DNA of 62,542 nt from JAAYEV01 sp964508195. Its GTDB lineage: Bacteria; Bacillota; Clostridia; Ch29. Below, piece by piece: positions 1 to 8,361 of this stretch; position 1 is the first letter of the stretch; each line of letters begins with the position of its first letter. The position numbers were made by a program, and so were the translations under genes. Location: the NCBI GenBank assembly GCA_964508195.1, contig CAZDSH010000003.1:1-62542 (forward strand), read 5' to 3'. Below the pieces are notes generated by a model. It was not told the DNA's origin, ran no database searches, and was given only the letters and a program-made list of their open reading frames with translations.

Positions 1-152
1 TTTCCTTCGCTAAACCATTTATAAGCATAGCTTCGCATCCCATGAAGCAAGCGTGGGGCCGCGGGTATAGGCTCAGCTACGGACAGCCTAATGCTTCCCA
101 CTAATCACTAATCACTATCCACTTACAAGCATAGTTTCGCATTAGCCGCAAA

Positions 153-180
153 TGTGGCAAACAAAACGTCCCCTTGCCAC
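153..180 (+). repeat. Hairpin repeat, copy 1
   Basis: The arms GTGGCAA (154-160) and TTGCCAC (174-180) are perfect inverted repeats around a 13-base loop whose core reads ACAAAACGTCCCC. Identical loops occur at 371-403 and 438-466, and in reverse orientation at 62321-62351 and 62371-62401. The form resembles REP-like hairpins seen in Firmicutes genomes near single-domain Y1 transposases, but no transposase is present here, so that link is inference. Confidence 0.85.
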
Positions 181-354
181 CTATATATAACGTGATAAAG
201 ACTTTACATCTTCTAGCGTGTCATCCTGTGAGCATAGCACCAGCGTGTCATCCTGAGCGTAGCGAAGGATCTTATGTCTGCCTCCAAGAGGATTCTTCGG
301 GCTTCGCCCTCTTAAATGACAAGTAAAGTAATATTATTAACACGTTATATATAG
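181..354. mobile_element. MITE-like element with 14-bp terminal inverted repeats
   Basis: The ends CTATATATAACGTG (181-194) and CACGTTATATATAG (341-354) are perfect reverse complements. Inside are two copies of a unit beginning AGCGTGTCATCCTG (215 and 242) and an imperfect palindrome made of GTCATCC/GAAGGATC and GATTCTTC/AAATGACA words. The 174-bp length, terminal repeats and absence of an ORF fit a non-autonomous miniature element. A second, partial copy begins at 62405. No clear target-site duplication is seen, and the autonomous partner is unknown. Confidence 0.7.
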
Positions 355-370
355 CTTCGCATTACCCACA

Positions 371-403
371 AATGTGGCAAACAAAACGTCCCCTTGCCAC
401 ATT
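371..403 (+). repeat. Hairpin repeat, copy 2
   Basis: Same hairpin as at 153-180, here with the arms extended to AATGTGGCAA and TTGCCACATT. It lies 16 bp beyond the MITE-like element, so the element sits between two copies of the hairpin. Confidence 0.85.
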
Positions 404-437
404 TTAAGTATCAGTTTCGAAAAGCCCGGCTTCGCGA

Positions 438-466
438 ATGTGGCAAACAAAACGTCCCCTTGCCAC
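438..466 (+). repeat. Hairpin repeat, copy 3
   Basis: Third copy of the GTGGCAA/TTGCCAC hairpin, in the same orientation and with an identical loop. It is separated from copy 2 by about 35 bp. Confidence 0.85.
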
Positions 467-602
467 GTGGAGCAAGCATGGGGCTACGGGGGTCATCTCC
501 GTGATTGCACGGTCACTAACAATTTTATTAAAGGCACTATTATAATAACAAATTAATGATATAATAACGATAGCCAAATAATTCAAAGGAGGGAGAAATA
601 AA

Positions 603-941
603 ATGGCCAAGGAAATAACGGTTGAACAGCTCTTCGAGTTTATGACAATGATGTATAGTGAAATCCAAAATAGGTTTGAGAAAATAGAATCTAACATGGC
701 TACTAAGGACGACATATCTAAGATAAACAAAAATATAGACAGAATAGATGCAAACGTGGATAGTCTACATCGAACTGTGGCCGGCCTTGAAAATATAATA
801 GAGATTAATCATAAAGCCCTATATGACGGTTATAAATTAACCTATGATAAATTGACCGCCCTTGAAGAGAAGGTCGATAAAATAGACCAAAGGGTTGAGC
901 GGCAGGACATTGAAATAAAAGCAATCAAAGGCATGGTGTGA
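603..941 (+). CDS. Small coiled-coil protein of unknown function
   Basis: A 112-residue soluble protein with no signal peptide or membrane segment. After about residue 15 it is almost wholly heptad-patterned: alternating I/L/V with K, D, E and N from about 20 to 108, in segments such as KINKNIDRIDANVDSL and LEEKVDKIDQRVERQ. This predicts a long coiled coil. An AAAGGAGGGAG ribosome site 7 bases before the ATG supports the start. Small coiled-coil proteins of this kind are common in Clostridia and often sit beside repeats or mobile DNA. No enzymatic motif is visible and I do not recognise a named family. Confidence 0.7.
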   Translation: MAKEITVEQLFEFMTMMYSEIQNRFEKIESNMATKDDISKINKNIDRIDANVDSLHRTVAGLENIIEINHKALYDGYKLTYDKLTALEEKVDKIDQRVERQDIEIKAIKGMV

Positions 942-1118
942 CTTTATTGAATAGTATTAGGCAAAACAATATATAGCATGGGACACATAGGATAGCTTAT
1001 CGTTTAAGATTCCATAATAGCGATCTATAGTTGGAACGATCATGAATCATTAATAACAATTCTTCGTAAACAGGTTAGGAGTTTGAATAATGATTGTAAA
1101 TTTCTTAGGGGGATGGAA

Positions 1119-2030
1119 ATGAAACTGCATAAAGCTATAATACCGGCAGCGGGACTAGGTACACGCTTTTTGCCAGCTACGAAGGCGCAACCGAAGGAGA
1201 TGTTGCCGGTGGTGGACAAACCTACGCTTCAGTACATAATCGAAGAGGCCGTGGAGTCCGGTATAGAGGAAATACTTATAATCACCGGTAGAAATAAAAA
1301 AAGCATAGAAGACCATTTTGATAAATCCGTTGAGTTAGAGCTTGAATTGGAGACCAAAGGGAAATATGATTTGCTGAACCAGGTGCGCAATATCTCCAAT
1401 ATGGTAGATATCCATTATATACGTCAGAAAGAGCCTAGGGGGTTAGGCCATGCAATATATTGTGCTAAAAGTTTTATAGGGAAAGAACCCTTTGCGGTGC
1501 TTTTAGGCGACGATATAGTACATAACCATGATAGACCATGCTTAAAGCAGATGATAGAGATGTATAATAAATATAAGACATCTATACTAGGCGTGCAGCC
1601 CGTAGCCGATGAAGATGTTTGTAAATACGGCATAGTGGACGGGCATCTAATAGAAAACGGCATATACAAAGTAAAGGATCTCGTGGAGAAACCCACCGCA
1701 GAGGAGGCCCCCTCAAATATTGCTATACTGGGCAGGTATATTATAAATCCAACAATATTTGAAATTTTAAAGAATACAAGGCCCGGTAAAGGCGGCGAGA
1801 TACAACTTACCGATGCGTTGAAAGTGCTTGCTAAGAAAGAGGCCATGTATGCGTATTGCTTTAAAGGCAAAAGGTACGATGTAGGCGATAAGCAAGGTTT
1901 TTTGCGGGCTACAGTCGAGTTTGCCCTAAGGCGCGACGATCTAAGGGATGAGTTTTTAGAATACCTCAGCGACATCGTGGCTAAGGAGGCAAAGATCCTA
2001 GGTAAAGATGAAGCCGCCATCGCCGATTGA
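1119..2030 (+). CDS. galU: UTP--glucose-1-phosphate uridylyltransferase
   Basis: Makes UDP-glucose from glucose-1-phosphate and UTP in the cytoplasm. The nucleotide-binding loop AAGLGTRFLPATKAQPKEML lies at residues 8-27, followed by the family motifs VDKPTLQYIIEEAV and LVEKPTAEEAPSN and, near the C-terminus, RYDVGDKQGFL. At 303 residues it has the usual length. Of three in-frame starts (TTG 1083, ATG 1113, ATG 1119) the last has AGGGGG six bases upstream and matches the usual MKxxKAIIPAAG beginning. It is monocistronic here. Its product would be the donor for the glucan synthase at 50405-59047. Confidence 0.95.
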   Translation: MKLHKAIIPAAGLGTRFLPATKAQPKEMLPVVDKPTLQYIIEEAVESGIEEILIITGRNKKSIEDHFDKSVELELELETKGKYDLLNQVRNISNMVDIHYIRQKEPRGLGHAIYCAKSFIGKEPFAVLLGDDIVHNHDRPCLKQMIEMYNKYKTSILGVQPVADEDVCKYGIVDGHLIENGIYKVKDLVEKPTAEEAPSNIAILGRYIINPTIFEILKNTRPGKGGEIQLTDALKVLAKKEAMYAYCFKGKRYDVGDKQGFLRATVEFALRRDDLRDEFLEYLSDIVAKEAKILGKDEAAIAD

Positions 2031-2134
2031 AGGGATTACCTGTATAGATGATAAAGTTTTCATAAAGTATAAAGGGAATATTGCCATTCGCCATCACAGC
2101 ATTTAGCCCATAATAAATTGGGTTATGTTAGAAA

Positions 2135-2164
2135 TTGGAGTTATTGTTCAACTAATGGTATAAT
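2135..2164 (+). promoter_or_regulatory. Candidate sigma-A promoter for the 2358 gene
   Basis: TTGGAG (2135-2140), an 18-base spacer and TATAAT (2159-2164). Transcription would start near 2171, directly before a terminator-like hairpin at 2176-2217. Confidence 0.45.
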
Positions 2165-2175
2165 GTTAATAGTAG

Positions 2176-2217
2176 AAGTCGGAATCCCCTACTAGGATAG
2201 GGAATAACGACTTTTTT
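2176..2217 (+). terminator. Terminator-like hairpin in the 5' leader (possible attenuator)
   Basis: Arms AAGTCG (2176-2181) and CGACTT (2208-2213) enclose an inner pairing of CCCCTA with TAGGGA, and the 3' arm runs into TTTTTT. It sits between the candidate promoter and the gene at 2358, leaving about 140 bases of leader after it. No known riboswitch class is recognised in that leader. Confidence 0.5.
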
Positions 2218-2357
2218 AATACCCTTTTAAAGTCGGGCCAGGATGAATATTCTATGATGGGATACTTTATGGAGCCCGCAATAAAATGGGGGTAAAACCG
2301 ATGCCAGGATTTTGAATAAATATATGATGACTGTAGATAAACGGAGGTGAAATTCAA

Positions 2358-3254
2358 ATGGATTTAGCTAACAAACAGGTTATGCATCAGAAATTCGGTA
2401 AAGGCAATGTAGTAAAGTGTAGCGATGCCTATATAAAAATAGATTTTCCATCGGGGGAAAAGAAATTTGTATTCCCCGACGCCTTCGAAAAATATCTAAC
2501 CCTTACTAACGAAGAAGCGGCAGAAAAAATTCGAGGGATAGTGCAAAAGCATGCAGCTGAAAGGATGAGGCTCAGAGAGCTTAAGATATCAAAGCGAAAG
2601 GCAAAATTACGCATTATAGAACAAAAAAGGTTACCTAGAAAAAGCGGTGCCGGTAGAATCCATCCTTGTTCGCAGTCTGCCTTTTGGTGTAAGGATGAGG
2701 AAATTGATAATATATTCGAGGAATGGAACATCTTCACCGGGAGGTTCAAGAGCGGCAAGAAAAAAGATCAACCTAGGAAACTTGCCCGGATAAATAAAAA
2801 CACAGCATGTTTATTGACAACCAGAAAACAAAATGAGCCGGAACAACAAAGGCGTATTATAGGCATGTTTATGGTGGAAAAGACCTTCGATACAAGGTTA
2901 TGTAAGGATGGGTACATTCCATCACATCCGAAGCACAGGCTTCGCCTTGCCCAAGATGGGGAGAGGATGTTCTTTTGGAATTACTATGTAAGCAAAAGAT
3001 ATCCCCATAAGATAACATGGAACTCTGGGCGACACCGTTATTTCGATAATATATGGATGGCCCAAATACTTCGGGACATTCTTCATAGGGTGGACGCTGA
3101 GCAGCTCAATGGTGCCCAGCAGTTCTTCGAGTATTTTTGCAATATAAACAAGATAAATAAATACGAAATACCAGAGCCCGGCGGTGCACTTCGTTTAGAA
3201 AATACGGCATCGGAAACAGGAGAATCGTCCGACGGACTACAAATAAAAGAATGA
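2358..3254 (+). CDS. Conserved Firmicutes protein of unknown function
   Basis: A 298-residue soluble protein. The N-terminal 50 residues (MHQKFGKGNVVKC, IDFPSGEKKFVFPDAFEKYL) resemble a small Tudor/CarD-like beta barrel. The middle is basic and lysine/arginine-rich (about 80-140), and the C-terminal half has many aromatic residues (FFWNYYVSKRYPHKITWNSG). Proteins with this N-terminus are widespread in Clostridia and sometimes carry the label malate synthase; nothing in the sequence supports that activity. The ribosome site ACGGAGGTG 9 bases upstream fixes the start. The gene has its own promoter and a strong downstream terminator, so it is probably transcribed alone. Confidence 0.75.
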   Translation: MDLANKQVMHQKFGKGNVVKCSDAYIKIDFPSGEKKFVFPDAFEKYLTLTNEEAAEKIRGIVQKHAAERMRLRELKISKRKAKLRIIEQKRLPRKSGAGRIHPCSQSAFWCKDEEIDNIFEEWNIFTGRFKSGKKKDQPRKLARINKNTACLLTTRKQNEPEQQRRIIGMFMVEKTFDTRLCKDGYIPSHPKHRLRLAQDGERMFFWNYYVSKRYPHKITWNSGRHRYFDNIWMAQILRDILHRVDAEQLNGAQQFFEYFCNINKINKYEIPEPGGALRLENTASETGESSDGLQIKE

Positions 3255-3278
3255 CCGATGTATAGGGCCTTCATGAAT

Positions 3279-3320
3279 ATTAAAGCATTAGGTTCCCGTG
3301 ATTAAACCTAATGCTTTAAT
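3279..3320. terminator. Bidirectional terminator
   Basis: A perfect 16-bp stem, ATTAAAGCATTAGGTT (3279-3294) with its complement (3305-3320), around a 10-base loop. A/T-rich flanks on both sides suit termination in both directions, between the + strand gene ending at 3254 and the - strand gene ending at 3358. Confidence 0.75.
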
Positions 3321-3357
3321 ATTTGTAGTAGCAGCTTTAGTTATCGGATGTTTCTAA

Positions 3358-3621
3358 TTAATGATAATACGACATCCAGTAATTATTAGCTGCGGCTATG
3401 GTCTGGAACTCAATAGCGACGACTAGGCTGGCAAATATAAGGCTGTCTGGGTTTACGCTGTATAGCCTACGGCCGCAGGCTAGGACATCCGCATCCGGTT
3501 GTATATTGTGCACCGTGTGTCGGGCCATAGTTATCGCTAGGGCGCGGCCTTCTTCAGGGGTCCTAGTGATTAGTGTACCCCCGGGGACTAAAACCAGATC
3601 CTCTTCCGGTAGAAGATTCAT
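3358..3621 (-). CDS. Small protein of unknown function
   Basis: An 87-residue protein reading MNLLPEEDLVLVPGGTL at its start, with a single cysteine, no membrane segment and a C-terminal half rich in A, I and V. A GAGGAGGG ribosome site 5-6 bases before the ATG supports it over the overlapping opposite-strand frame, which lacks one. I do not recognise the family. It is followed by a strong terminator and is apparently a single-gene unit. Confidence 0.6.
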   Translation of the reverse strand: MNLLPEEDLVLVPGGTLITRTPEEGRALAITMARHTVHNIQPDADVLACGRRLYSVNPDSLIFASLVVAIEFQTIAAANNYWMSYYH

Positions 3622-3787
3622 AATAACCCTCCTCGTTCCATAGGTTTTAAATTATACAGAAGTCTTTTGTTTTTATATCCTCTATAATTCAAAATATTGA
3701 GGTACATTCGATTTTGTGCCAAACTAAAATAATGAAGGTGCAAATATGAATATTCATCCCCCGGCGGGATCCTATACCGATTTTGAA

Positions 3788-4984
3788 TTAGCCTAATATC
3801 TCAAACATTTGTTTCATTAAAGGTAATGCCCTTTTTATCCGTTCAGTCTCCACGCAATAGGATAGGCGAAGCCAATTCGGGCAACCGAATCCGTCCCCGG
3901 GCACTACGAGTATATTGCACTTTTCCTTTGCATAATCCGAAAACTCTTGGGCACCCATGCGACGTGGCGCTTCAAAGAACAGGTAAAAGGCACCGTCGGG
4001 TCTAGCACAATTATAACCGTAGGAGGTCAGCTCATCGTATAGTATTTTAGCATTGGCCTCATAGACGGCTACATTAGGTGCCACATCAATACAGCCGGCG
4101 ATAACGTGCTGCATAAGGGACGGGGCACATACATGGCCTATAGATCTTGCGGAGCCAGCGATGGCTAGGAACACTTTACGCGCATCGTCTACCCTATCCG
4201 GGACCAGTACATAACCGATGCGTTCCCCGGGTAACGAAAGGGATTTGCTAAAGGAGTAGCAAACTATCGTATTATCGTAGTAATTAGGTACGAAAGGAAC
4301 CTTCACATTACCATATACCAGTTCACGGTAAGGTTCATCGGAGATTAAGAATATCCTATGCCCTACTTCATCGGATTTTTTTTCTAGGAGATCCGCAAGT
4401 TTTTTTATTGTTTCTTCGGTGTATACAACCCCCGAGGGATTATTCGGGGAATTAATTAAAACCGCTGAAGTGTTTTTATCAATAACTGCATCAAGGGCAT
4501 CAAAATCAATTTGAAATTGTTCGGTATCCGCGGGAACGATTATAGGTTTGCTATTGGAAGCCTCTATAAACACCCTATATTCTGGGAAAAAGGGGGCAAT
4601 AACGATGTACTCGCTGCCACCTTTATCATTGGCCAGGGCCTTAAAGGTGGATACTAAGGCCGGGGCGGCACCACATGTAATAAATAGATTATCCTTTGTA
4701 TAATCAGTATTGAACCGTGAATTTAAATTATTTGCAATGGCTTCACGACAGGTATCATCACCGACGGCGCTGGTGTAACCATGGACCGCCATAGCGGGCT
4801 TTTCCGCTAAGGTTTTTTTGATCGTTTCCGCTACTATAGGCGGGGCGGGGATACTCGGGTTTCCGATACTAAAGTCAAATACGTTTTCAGCACCGACTTT
4901 CTTTGCACGCTGTCGTCCGAATTCGAATAACTCACGGATACGGGAGGGCTGTGCCCCTAAATTATACATAGACTGGGAAAGCAT
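3788..4984 (-). CDS. PLP-dependent class I aminotransferase (aspartate aminotransferase family)
   Basis: A 398-residue fold-type I enzyme of normal length. The PLP Schiff-base lysine lies in SFSKSLSLPGERIGY near residue 248. Other landmarks are NSPNNPSGVVY (substrate/PLP site), ISDEPYREL, and the C-terminal arginine region NWLRLSYCVE, which binds the substrate carboxylate. The start has AAGGAGTG about 7 bases upstream. The closest character is of the pyridoxal-phosphate aminotransferases often labelled AspC or AlaT-like in Clostridia; the amino donor cannot be told from sequence. It stands alone between two intergenic gaps. Confidence 0.88.
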   Translation of the reverse strand: MLSQSMYNLGAQPSRIRELFEFGRQRAKKVGAENVFDFSIGNPSIPAPPIVAETIKKTLAEKPAMAVHGYTSAVGDDTCREAIANNLNSRFNTDYTKDNLFITCGAAPALVSTFKALANDKGGSEYIVIAPFFPEYRVFIEASNSKPIIVPADTEQFQIDFDALDAVIDKNTSAVLINSPNNPSGVVYTEETIKKLADLLEKKSDEVGHRIFLISDEPYRELVYGNVKVPFVPNYYDNTIVCYSFSKSLSLPGERIGYVLVPDRVDDARKVFLAIAGSARSIGHVCAPSLMQHVIAGCIDVAPNVAVYEANAKILYDELTSYGYNCARPDGAFYLFFEAPRRMGAQEFSDYAKEKCNILVVPGDGFGCPNWLRLSYCVETERIKRALPLMKQMFEILG

Positions 4985-5337
4985 TATATCACTCCTTATT
5001 TATTTTTAACCAAAAGTTTTTATCTAAAGGACTTATGCCGCCGTGGGCATCAACTCTTAATATGTTTTGTCCTTCCCATGTAATTAATTCGATATTTTAT
5101 GTACTATTCCTTCACGAAAACGTCTAATTTTTGATTTTATATTATGAAAAGGCCAGTGTCCTAAATAATCCGGGGCGGGATATATACGGATTCTATATGA
5201 TGGATCCTTATAGGCTTGTAATTGGAATGTAATTGTGCCGTGCGGCGGATGTAATCGAAAAAAACGCCGGATGAAATTGTGACCTGTTAAAATATTGGAT
5301 GATAGGATAAAGCAGGTTTCATACGGAGGTCATTAAC
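4985..5337. other. Intergenic region, no gene
   Basis: About 350 bp between two divergent genes. It holds the ribosome site of the aminotransferase at its left edge and ACGGAGGTC of the 5338 gene at its right edge. It must carry promoters in both directions, but no strong match to the -35/-10 consensus stands out and no RNA motif is recognised. Confidence 0.5.
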
Positions 5338-5601
5338 ATGCGAAAAGGTGTTGAAAAAGGGAATGGTTTATATAAAGTTCCAAAGGCGGCAACTACTTTT
5401 ATGATCAAGGTGGCATACTCGGAGAATTTTAGTGTACAGGGATATATACACTGGCTAGAGGAAGGGAAATCCGTGCCCTTTAGAAGCTACATGGAACTAC
5501 TACATCTAATAGAAGAGGGGCTACATATCGGCAGAAGGGAAATGGACAGATTAAGGTCCTGGGATCTAGAAAAGGGACTATCAGAAAACAGCGTTGGTTA
5601 A
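5338..5601 (+). CDS. Small conserved Firmicutes protein at the head of the surface-fibre locus
   Basis: 87 residues. The core from about 20 to 63 has the pattern F-x3-V-x-Y-x2-N-x3-QG-x3-WLE-x6-FRS-x2-EL-x2-LI-x3-L (seen as MIKVAYSENF, QGYIHWLEEGKSVPFRS, ELLHLIEEGL). I recall many small Firmicutes proteins with this pattern and no assigned function. A GGAGGTC ribosome site 8 bases upstream fixes the start. It lies 130 bp before the acidic SipW-type protein on the same strand and may be co-transcribed with it. A role in the locus is unproven. Confidence 0.65.
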   Translation: MRKGVEKGNGLYKVPKAATTFMIKVAYSENFSVQGYIHWLEEGKSVPFRSYMELLHLIEEGLHIGRREMDRLRSWDLEKGLSENSVG

Positions 5602-5733
5602 GGCGAAGCGTTGTGATATCAGGTATCGGTATAAAAATAGCCTGGGCAGCGTAGGGTCTTAAAAATATTATTTCCCGGGTAGCAGGGTCTTGATTAAAAA
5701 TTTCAAGCAATGGAGAAAGGGAGCAAAGCTAGG

Positions 5734-7727
5734 ATGAGATTCCAAGGTGATCAAGGTCATAATGAAGTAAATACGTCTACAAATATAACGGGTATGGTCC
5801 TAAAAGGTGCTACGGCCTTAACTATGATTACGGTTATGACCGCGGTGTTTTTAATGTATCCCCATAAACAAAAATATACAGGGGCCTATTTTACTTCAGT
5901 TGCTAAAAGCAAAGAGCCGGTGACCTTTGCGTTTAAAAATCTCATGGTACAGTTAATGGCAAAGGTAAGGTATGAGTTAAGGATAATTCTCCTGCGAACA
6001 GAGGATGCAGCTACGGATATAAAGGAATGTTCCTTCGTTGCCTATATAAGTTTTCCTGCTGATTGTGGTTTTAATGTGGCGGATATAAAAGAAGAATCTA
6101 TAAGGCTTCGATATGGTAATGGCGTAGTTAAGGCCAAAGGGGAGGATGTACTGTATAGGGACGACGTTCTAGAGGTTAAGTTCGAGTATAGTACGGCGGA
6201 GAAATGGTTAGGACATATCGAAGGGGACAGGGGCCTTTATTTCGTAATCACCGGGGAGGGAAAGCGTGCGGATGGTATGGGGTTTTCCTTCTCAGCGGAG
6301 GATGCAGTAAGAGTATATAGGGAAGAGATTTTCATAACGGGGGAAGAGATCGACGACGAGTTAGATGAGGAAGAAATGGTTGACGAAATGCCCGGGGATG
6401 AAGATATAGAAAACGAAAATGCTATTGAGGACGAAGATACCGAGAACGAAGGCGAAGGCGCCGATGAAGACGCTGAAAATGACGGCGATGGCGATGTTGG
6501 GACTGATGACGAGGACGATGCCGATGATGGAACCGAGGTCGGGGATGAAGGCGGCGAAGGTGCCGATGAAGGTGATGAAAATGACGGCGAAATCGTAGAC
6601 GAAGATGATGCCGGGGCCGGGGGCGAACATAACGGTAGTGACGGGGCCGGTATTGAAAACGACGANNNNNNNNNNNNNNNNNNNNNNNNNNNNNNNNNNN
6701 NNNNNNNNNNNNNNNNNNNNNNNNNNNNNNNNNNNNNNNNNNNNNNNNNNNNNNNNNNNNNNNNNGCGATGGCGATGTTGGGACTGATGACGAGGACGAT
6801 GCCGATGATGGAACCGAGGCCGGGGATGAAGGCGGCGAAGGCGCCGATGAAGATGATGAAAATGACGGCGAAGGCGTCGATGAAGATGATGAAAATGACG
6901 GCGAAATCGTAGACGAAGAAGAAGATGATGATGATGATGATGATGAAACCGGGGCCGGGGGCGAACATAACGGTAGTGACGGGGCCGGTATTGAAAACGA
7001 CGATGATGAATATGTCAATGATGAAGATATCGAAAACGATGACGAAACTGAGTTAGAAGAAAGTGATGGCGGCGATGGCGATGTTGGGACTGATGACGAG
7101 GACGATGCCGATGATGGAACCGAGGCTGGGGATGAAGGCGGCGAAATCGTAGATGATGATGATGATGAAGAAACCGAGGCCGGGGGCGAACATAACGGTA
7201 GTGACGGGGCCGGTATTGGAAATGACGATGATGAATATGTCAATGATGAAGATATCGAAAACGATGACGAAACTGAGTTAGAAGAAAGTGATGGTGGCGA
7301 TGGCGATGTTGGGACTGATGGCGAGGACGATGCCGAAGGCGCCGGCGGAGATGGCGATGCCGAGGCTGGGGATGAAAAGGATGGGAATAGTGGGGATGAA
7401 GCTGAAACAGTAGAAGAAAATAACGCCTCCGATGGGGAAGGTATTGATGGCGAAAACGACGATCAAATCGAGGATGAAAATGATGATAGCGATGTCGAAT
7501 CTGGGAACGAAGGCGAAAATAATTCCGACGATGATGCCAAATATACTGATGATGTGGACGATGGTGGCGGCGAAGAAGATGCCGAAAACGATGGCGAAGA
7601 AGATGCCGAAAATGATGACGAGAGGGATGCCTATAGGGAGGCGGGCTATGGGGACGGGGATGATAGCTATGGAAAACATAGAGCCGGTGAAGGGGCTGGG
7701 GAAGAAACCAAGGGAGCGGATCATTGA
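5734..7727 (+). CDS. Highly acidic repetitive surface protein with SipW-type signal (spans scaffold gap)
   Basis: The N-terminal hydrophobic segment ending in TGAYFTS resembles the SipW-dependent signals of the two TasA-like proteins downstream (AAYFSD, SAWFTD), so I infer export and cleavage by the neighbouring peptidase. A folded domain of about 170 residues follows (PVTFAFKNL through EDAVRVY). Then comes a tail of hundreds of D, E, G and N residues in repeats with landmarks GDGDVGTDDEDDADDGTE, GGEHNGSDGAG and YVNDEDIENDDETELEE. It ends at a TGA that overlaps the ATG of the signal peptidase. The frame before the 100-N gap and the frame after it agree only if the real gap is 2 modulo 3. ATG 5734 has AAAGGGAG upstream; ATG 5710 has no ribosome site. 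Calcium binding by the tail is plausible but unproven. Confidence 0.8.
6484..7340 (+). repeat. Acidic-tail coding repeats
   Basis: The word GGCGATGGCGATGTTGGG recurs at 6484, about 6765, 7071 and 7296. Spacings of 306 and 225 bp are multiples of three, so the protein frame is kept. Between these words lie variable blocks, one of which (about 6986-7070) recurs at 7213-7295. The repeats explain both the assembly gap and the long shadow frames on the opposite strand. Confidence 0.85.
6666..6765. other. Assembly gap of 100 Ns
   Basis: Exactly 100 Ns, a conventional placeholder. By alignment with the intact repeat copy, the sequence missing between the end of the left part and the start of the right part corresponds to 7004-7071, which is 68 nt. 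That length is 2 modulo 3 and would restore the reading frame. Confidence 0.9.
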
Positions 7728-8320
7728 TGAAGGCTAGGACGGATAATAATGGATTAAATAAAATAAAAAAAATAGGTAAAACAGTTAAAAAAGTAGGTAA
7801 CGGTTTATTCGTTGTAGTGATAGCTATGATCCTTTTGATGGTATTCTTTGTGGTACGAAATAGAGCCACAGGGGGGACACCTAGCATTGCAGGGCATCAC
7901 ATGTATATAGTTCTTAGCGGGAGTATGGCCCCCGCCTTTGATACCGGTAGCGTTATATTTGTAAAGCCTATGGAGCCATCGGATATTAATGAAGGGGATA
8001 TTATCACCTATAGGGGCCTTGGGGATAGCGATATTCTTACTACCCACAGGGTGGTGGAGGTTATGCCCCTAGGCCAGGATTTTCAATACATAACTAAAGG
8101 GGATGCCAATGAGGTAGAGGATCCTAACCCCATACCCGACAAAAATCTCGTGGGCAAAGTGAGGTTAGCGATTCCCTACCTAGGATACCTATTAAACTAT
8201 GGCCAAACAAAACAGGGTATGCTGGTGCTGATAATAGTACCTGGAATGCTTTTGATAATAAGCGAGGGCTTTAAACTATATAAAAACATAAACCAATCGG
8301 TAAAAGGAAAAAGAAATTAA
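7727..8320 (+). CDS. SipW-like signal peptidase I (S26B, Ser-His type)
   Basis: A 197-residue membrane peptidase that should cut the SipW-type signals of the neighbouring secreted proteins. It has an N-terminal membrane segment (about 25-47), the catalytic serine in VLSGSMAP (about residue 66), a histidine in TTHRVVEV (about 106) instead of the lysine of ordinary bacterial type I peptidases, the conserved ITKGDANEVEDP box, and a second membrane segment near the C-terminus. This arrangement defines the ER/SipW type. The ATG shares its A with the TGA of the preceding gene, implying translational coupling; a TTG three bases earlier is possible but less likely. It sits between its presumed substrates. 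Confidence 0.92.
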   Translation: MKARTDNNGLNKIKKIGKTVKKVGNGLFVVVIAMILLMVFFVVRNRATGGTPSIAGHHMYIVLSGSMAPAFDTGSVIFVKPMEPSDINEGDIITYRGLGDSDILTTHRVVEVMPLGQDFQYITKGDANEVEDPNPIPDKNLVGKVRLAIPYLGYLLNYGQTKQGMLVLIIVPGMLLIISEGFKLYKNINQSVKGKRN

Positions 8321-8361
8321 AGCACATTTTAAATGAGCCGTGGCGGAAGGGGGATCTGTTT

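Larger units (their letters stand above)
1..602. other. Repeat-rich left end, no gene
   Basis: No credible gene lies before position 603. The stretch holds three copies of a hairpin repeat (arms GTGGCAA and TTGCCAC), one MITE-like element, and several short runs containing AGC-ATAG-TTCGC-type words. Short open frames here only read through the hairpin repeats and have no ribosome site. The same repeat families appear again at the right end of the window. Confidence 0.7.

Noticed and set aside
374..556. Open frame of 60 codons at the left end
   Set aside because: It reads through two hairpin repeats, has no ribosome site, and its repeated NKTSPCH segments are simply the translated repeat.
1424..2020. 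198-codon frame on the - strand inside galU
   Set aside because: galU shows all conserved motifs in its own frame; the opposite frame has no ribosome site or recognisable domain.
3398..3643. 81-codon + strand frame opposite the 87-residue gene
   Set aside because: The - strand frame has a strong GAGGAGGG site at the right distance; the + frame has none.
6237..7243. Long - strand frames rich in Ser/Pro or Ile/Phe over the acidic gene
   Set aside because: They are mirror images of the GAN-codon repeats on the + strand; they lack starts with ribosome sites and cross the N gap.
7240..7887. - strand frame rich in His/Arg/Pro
   Set aside because: Shadow of the acidic repeats and the SipW gene start; composition is an artefact of reading GAT/GAC/GGC in another frame.
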